DNA from: Saprospiraceae bacterium | GTDB taxonomy: Bacteria; Bacteroidota; Bacteroidia; Chitinophagales; Saprospiraceae | Direction: 5' to 3' | Length of the DNA stretch: 64,000 nt | Assembly: GCA_016718205.1 (NCBI GenBank) | Contig: JADKEB010000008.1 | Span: 169,851-233,850, forward strand | Part shown: in pieces, positions 60,561 to 64,000 of the stretch | Layout: the number at the start of each line of letters is the position of its first letter | Position numbering within the stretch: position 1 is the first letter of the stretch | Notes under the pieces: model-generated | Told to the model about the DNA's origin: nothing | The model's database searches: none | The model's input: the letters and a program-made list of their open reading frames with translations, nothing else | Made by a program: the position numbers and the translations under genes

Positions 60561-60781
60561 AAAGAATGTATTAATGTATAAAAATATTAAATAAATAAAT
60601 TTATTCTTCTGATCTATTACATTCTTTTATTAAGTACTAGGCAGTACAAAGCGGTTGATGGGACAAATATATGTAATTAATATAATATGTAGTATTAAAA
60701 TGTTCCTATACTTTGTTAAAACAATTTGAAACTTATCAAAATATAAAAATTTGCTTAATTTTGCATAAAATTAATGAATAT
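60561..60781. other. Divergent promoter region of adhesin B and the vapD pair
   Basis: AT-rich gap between the leftward adhesin B gene and the rightward vapD-type pair. It must hold both promoters. A TTAATTTTGCAT stretch (about 60754-60765) resembles a -7 box but does not match TAnnTTTG exactly. No gene is seen. Confidence 0.35.
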
Positions 60782-60959
60782 ATGAAAGTTGGCGATACAG
60801 CTCAAATAGACCCAAGAATCACTGGACTAAAATTGGATAGAAGGTGTGATCATAAAAATACGCCAAAATCCATTTATTGGTAAAGAGATAGTAGTAAAGG
60901 ATTCTAATGGTGTAATCCATTTTGATTCTGAAAAACACTTTAAATCCGTCAGTAAGTAA
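60782..60959 (+). CDS. Small antitoxin-like partner of vapD (frame broken)
   Basis: From ATG 60782 the frame reads MKVGDTAQIDPRITGLKLD; after a base change near 60837 a second frame reads IEGVIIKIRQNPFIGKEIVV...EKHFKSVSK to the TAA at 60957-60959. Joined, this is a protein of about 58 residues with a compact beta pattern. Its stop overlaps the vapD ATG by one base (TAATG), which argues for translational coupling and a toxin-antitoxin pair. Antitoxin identity is inferred from position and size; I do not recognise a named antitoxin family. One extra G or two missing bases would restore the frame. Confidence 0.55.
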
Positions 60960-61245
60960 TGTTTGCAATTAGCTTTGACATGCTCATTTCAGATTTGAAA
61001 GACAATTATTATGAGACCCATATCATAATGCATACTATGAGATAAGCAATGTTTTGGAGACTTATGGTTTTTATAGAACTCAAGGCAGCGTCTATCTGTC
61101 TGAAAACAGCGATCTTGTAAATTTAACTCGTGCAATGATTACATTAAAAAATCTACCTTGGTTCAGAGCTTCTGTCAGAGATATTAGAGCATTCAAAGTC
61201 GAAGATTGGTCTAATTTTACTGACTTCATGAAAGAAAATTTATAG
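60959..61245 (+). CDS. vapD: VapD-family endoribonuclease (one-base frame break)
   Basis: ATG 60959 opens MFAISFDMLISDLKDNYY; after a missing G near 61013 the second frame continues GDPYHNAYYEISNVLETYGFYRTQGSVYLSEN...ALTRAM-type helix, then PWFRASVRDIRAFKVEDWSNFTDFMKENL. Corrected, it has 95 residues, the usual VapD size. The conserved Asp7 in FAISFD, the YGFYRTQGSVY strand and the VRDIRAF..E.WS.F ending are VapD hallmarks. VapD proteins are ferredoxin-fold ribonucleases that serve as toxins or virulence-linked factors. The small gene upstream overlaps it by one base. With the frame break as written the toxin would be truncated. Confidence 0.8.
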
Positions 61246-61307
61246 TTGCTATAAAAATGTGATAACCTGAACACTACATGTTGACAGTAGGATAGGTGTG
61301 ACAATAC

Positions 61308-61540
61308 GGAAATGTGCTGATGTGCTAATTTGCTGATGTGAAGATTTGAAGTTGGGTTAATTTGAAAATGTGACAATTTTAAATTACCTATGATTACTCA
61401 CTAAAATCGTTTTTAAAGAGAATTTCAGTTCTGAATAAAGGTTTCTTCTACTTCTGTGATGCCCTCTTTTTCATTATACAAGCCTAGTGATTCATATTTT
61501 TCATCGATAAGGCTGAACCGTACAAGATGTGTACAAAAAA
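61308..61540. other. Satellite fragment and possible gene remnant
   Basis: At 61308-61345 a short RATGTGCT-oriented satellite stretch occurs (AATGTGCTGATGTGCTAATT). On the minus strand at about 61430-61530 an open stretch reads RFSLIDEKYESLGLYNEKEGITEVEETFIQN-stop. This looks like the C-terminus of an unidentified protein, but no upstream part is present. Neither is strong evidence for a functional gene. Confidence 0.35.
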
Positions 61541-61575
61541 AAAGAACCCTCACTCTTTTGTGAAGGCCCCTTTAG
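61540..61575 (-). terminator. Minus-strand terminator-like sequence, cassette C
   Basis: The minus strand reads GGGGCCTTCACAAAAGAGTG, then AGGGTTC and a T9 run. It is the same sequence block as 48525-48565, with a weaker stem here but a longer T-run. It marks the downstream edge of the adhesin C cassette. Confidence 0.45.
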
Positions 61576-61595
61576 GAAAGCGTTATTCTTTATTA

Positions 61596-61640
61596 ATGTG
61601 CTGATGTGCTAATGGCAATGTGTGCTGATGTGGCAATGTT
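61596..61640. repeat. Inverted satellite arm (RATGTGCT orientation)
   Basis: TTAATGTGCTGATGTGCTAATG at about 61596-61617, then more RATGTG-type units. Its orientation is opposite to the AGCACATY array at 61853-61950, so the truncated four-helix-bundle gene is bracketed by inverted satellite arms. A degenerate left arm of the same kind lies at 48600-48730. Confidence 0.6.
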
Positions 61641-61654
61641 CAATGTTAACTGTG

Positions 61655-61822
61655 CTATGCAGCATTTTGAGCTTCACGAACATTTGCACCAATAGATGTA
61701 CCTGATCTAAATAATTGATTGGCCAAATTATACTTTTTCAATTGTTCAAGTCCTTCAGTAAACTTGATAATTTCCAAAGCAAATCCAAAACTCAAATCCA
61801 ATATCAAATTTTCTTTTTCCAT
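61655..61822 (-). pseudogene. Truncated four-helix-bundle gene behind adhesin C
   Basis: From ATG 61822 the first 52 codons match the intact gene at 56237-56578 (MEKENLILDLSFGFALEIIK..., GTSIGANVREAQ), then the frame ends after NAA at 61655. The last two helices are missing. The truncation point is adjacent to satellite-like sequence, suggesting a deletion by recombination. It is a 55-residue remnant, unlikely to fold as the family does. Confidence 0.8.
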
Positions 61823-61852
61823 CTATTATTGTTAAATCAACTAATTATTCAA

Positions 61853-61950
61853 TCAGCACATTACCAAATCAGCACATCAGCACATTAGCACATTAGCACA
61901 TTAGCACATCAGCATTAGCAAATCAGCACATTATTCAATCAGCACATTAT
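61853..61950. repeat. AGCACATY satellite, copy C
   Basis: About 95 bp of AGCACATT/AGCACATC 8-mers with interruptions (ACCAAATC, AGCATT, ATTCAATC) between the adhesin C stop and the truncated four-helix-bundle gene. Flanks are the same as in copies A and B. Confidence 0.88.
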
Positions 61951-64000
61951 TTAATTCCCATTCACCTGTATCGTCGCTGTGCCACACTTCACTGGTGGAC
62001 ATTCTGGTATTACTGGTGCACAATTGCCAGGATCTACCACCTGGAAAGTCTGTGTACAGCCTGGAGTCGCACTATCTGTCACGGTCACCGTAAATGTCGC
62101 TCCACCGCCTGCTGTTCCTGCACCTAGGGTGAACTGAGTAACCCCATATGGTACATTGGCGTTTGGTGTGATCGTCGTGCCTCCATTGATCGTTACGTTG
62201 TATCCTGTAAGTGATGTATTGGTATTGGTCACATTGGCACTAAATCTAATCCTATTGTCCGTAATCAAGGCCGGTGTACCATTGTCTATACATTCTAAGT
62301 TTATAGCTGTGATGGCACTGATGTTACAGCAATTGGTCGGTGTAGTGAGTGTGACATTGCACACGCCTGTACAATTGCTTGTGGTGTTTGTCACGGTCAC
62401 GGTATAGGTACCACCTGTGAGGCCTGACCGTGTGGCTGTGGCTGCCCCATTGTCACTCCATGCGTACGTATATGTTCCCGCAGGACTGGGTACTACAGTG
62501 ATGCTTCCACCTGTGAGATTGGCACAGCTCGGTTGACTATTGACTGTAATGGCGCATGTGGGTGCACTAGCATTATTGGCTATTATAGCCTCGCATGTTC
62601 TACTACAACCTGCTACGCCTCCATCCGTCACTGTCACTGTATAAGTAGCCGCTGCTTTGTTGCTAATAGTACTTGTTGTCTCTCCACTACTCCATAGGTA
62701 GGTCACTGTACCCACTGCATTTGAGGCCACTACACTTGCTGAGCCATTGATTGGACTACAATTGGTCTGCGGTTGTGGTGTACATACAACGGTCAGGGCA
62801 CAACAAACTATAGTAGGTGTCGTCACCACATAATCCACATAACAATCATTGCTACCATTGAATATCCTTACTGTATATTGTGTATTGTGCATTCTGCCTG
62901 TAAATGACCCAAAGCCTCCACTGATATCGATATTGGCAGCATTGCCGTAGGCTGGACCTGTATAAGTTGCTCCTGTACTGATCCCTGCTTCATCGGCATT
63001 CATCGTTGATGTGATATTGATCAACACATCATTATTTGGGTTTGCTCCGGTGCAGGTACCTTGCGCTCCAGCTACTGTTGCTGAAGGAACTTCAGTACAT
63101 ATATTAAGAGTAATACTGAATGGTCCGCACTGCTGATTTCCACCTGAAGGTGAAATTTTAGATAATGTGTAGGTAGCACATCCACTTCCATTTACAGTGA
63201 TGGATAAATCACACTCGTTAAATTCTATATTGCCCCCACTTGTATTGGTGACTTCCACCCAATTTCCTTCTCCAATCGTGCCCTCACCACAATCAAGCAA
63301 ATTTTGTAAAAACACCTTTTCGCCATTACCATTACTGCATACCACTTTATCAATGGTTTCATTTGCAACTGTCGGACAACATTCTGTCAGTATTCCAATT
63401 CCTTTTGGTCTACCATTTGTTGGATTTCCAATATTTAACGCAGTTTGTTGAACCAAATCAGTGTCAAAAACGGACACACAATTTTCAAATGACCCTACAT
63501 ATAACTTATTGGTCATTTTGCTATATGCTATGCCTCGAGCACCATAAAATCCTGGCAGTCCATTTGTAGCATTTGCTGATCCAGAATTATCAGAAACAGA
63601 AGTAATAAAAGTTCCTGCTGGATTGTATTTTCTAATTTCTGCAGCTCCACCACCAATAGCTCCTCTGATTATGTAAAAATTACCAGCAGCATCTCGAGTC
63701 ATACCTAATGGAGTAGCAGATAGAAAAATGTCAGGATTGATCCCATGGTTAAATAGAACAACTCCTGAATTCGTTGCAGGAATAGTATATAAATTCAAAT
63801 CAGTAGATCCAGTAAAAACCCCACCATCACTTTGATTTGGCCAATACCATTTACCATTCTCCATAAAAGCCCCAAGTCTGCACATCACCTCCATTATTAA
63901 CAGCAAACATAGACCCAATACATGTACCAGAACATAATTCATAAGCATCCACTGTTTCATCAACAGCATTGGGTACATATAATATTCCATTTTCTGTACC
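61951..64000 (-). CDS. Adhesin C: paralogue of adhesin B (5' end beyond right edge, one frame break)
   Basis: About 680 residues visible, running in from beyond base 64000. The right-most bases read GTENGILYVPNAVDETVDAYELC...DVQTWGF, matching the N-terminal region of adhesin B. A base change near 63868 shifts to the frame ENGKWYWPNQSDGGVFTGSTD.... Next come a YVGSFENC/cysteine region, two SprB-like Ig repeats (CSPINGSASVVASNAVGTVTYLWSSGE..., VVPSPAGTYTYAWSDNGA) and the shared C-terminal module ending ECPPVKCGTATIQVNGN. It has fewer Ig repeats than adhesin B (two against eight), so the repeat number varies between paralogues. The start and signal peptide are outside the window. Confidence 0.8.
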   Translation of the reverse strand, partial: VQKMEYYMYPMLLMKQWMLMNYVLVHVLGLCLLLIMEVMCRLGAFMENGKWYWPNQSDGGVFTGSTDLNLYTIPATNSGVVLFNHGINPDIFLSATPLGMTRDAAGNFYIIRGAIGGGAAEIRKYNPAGTFITSVSDNSGSANATNGLPGFYGARGIAYSKMTNKLYVGSFENCVSVFDTDLVQQTALNIGNPTNGRPKGIGILTECCPTVANETIDKVVCSNGNGEKVFLQNLLDCGEGTIGEGNWVEVTNTSGGNIEFNECDLSITVNGSGCATYTLSKISPSGGNQQCGPFSITLNICTEVPSATVAGAQGTCTGANPNNDVLINITSTMNADEAGISTGATYTGPAYGNAANIDISGGFGSFTGRMHNTQYTVRIFNGSNDCYVDYVVTTPTIVCCALTVVCTPQPQTNCSPINGSASVVASNAVGTVTYLWSSGETTSTISNKAAATYTVTVTDGGVAGCSRTCEAIIANNASAPTCAITVNSQPSCANLTGGSITVVPSPAGTYTYAWSDNGAATATRSGLTGGTYTVTVTNTTSNCTGVCNVTLTTPTNCCNISAITAINLECIDNGTPALITDNRIRFSANVTNTNTSLTGYNVTINGGTTITPNANVPYGVTQFTLGAGTAGGGATFTVTVTDSATPGCTQTFQVVDPGNCAPVIPECPPVKCGTATIQVNGN

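Noticed and set aside
61092..61376. Minus-strand ORF across the vapD gene
   Set aside because: It runs through satellite sequence and opposite the conserved VapD C-terminus; no family likeness.
49029..61950. CRISPR array interpretation of the AGCACATY repeats
   Set aside because: The unit is 8 bp, head to tail with no spacers, and no cas genes are present.
1..64000. tRNA, rRNA and riboswitch genes
   Set aside because: I saw no cloverleaf with a conserved T-loop GTTCRA context, no rRNA segment and no familiar riboswitch core, so none is listed.

Overview
This window reads as a chromosomal segment of a low-GC Bacteroidota, most likely a Saprospiria/Saprospiraceae-type bacterium. Three things point there: very long secreted proteins built from SdrD B-like, SprB/Ig-like and HYR-like repeats; C-terminal type IX secretion (T9SS) sorting domains; and TAnnTTTG-type -7 boxes upstream of many genes. 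Taxonomy is an inference from gene content; no rRNA or tRNA gene was seen.

Layout. 0-7 kb: start of a partial SdrD-like surface protein, then rlmI-like, mnmA, a lipoprotein, rimM, an outer-membrane barrel protein and an EamA transporter. 7.4-11.8 kb: one large HYR/dockerin-like T9SS protein. 11.8-18 kb: a hairpin-rich accessory stretch with gene remnants (C10 peptidase tail, frameshifted beta-propeller lipoprotein), two barrel proteins, an SGNH hydrolase and two related families of dispersed hairpin repeats. 18-36.8 kb: mostly ordinary metabolism (exonuclease/GIY-YIG fusion, LysM protein, kdsB, cdd, L-serine ammonia-lyase, a GH95-DPP4 pair, CBS protein, M14 carboxypeptidase, purB, ppk1, scoA). 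36.8-64 kb: a surface-protein island entirely on the minus strand. It holds a roughly 3280-residue adhesin, a beta-helix T9SS protein, and three paralogous adhesins (A, B and C) that share a C-terminal module.

The most unusual structure is in this island. Each of the adhesins A, B and C is followed by the same cassette: shared C-terminal coding region, an AGCACATY 8-bp satellite, and a four-helix-bundle (23S rRNA intervening-sequence type) ORF. The ORF is intact behind B and truncated behind A and C. A VapD-type endoribonuclease gene with a small upstream partner ORF, both frameshifted as written, lies between adhesins B and C. Separately, a dispersed element of about 160 bp occurs three times with a conserved core, while its terminal and central stems differ in sequence but stay complementary, which looks like covariation.

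Reading-frame breaks are strikingly uneven. I count three single-base breaks plus remnants in the first 37.8 kb, and at least 21 in the surface island, many of them at short homopolymers or tandem repeats. Poor consensus quality in repeats and real decay or phase variation both remain possible, so broken surface genes are annotated as single loci with the break points given.
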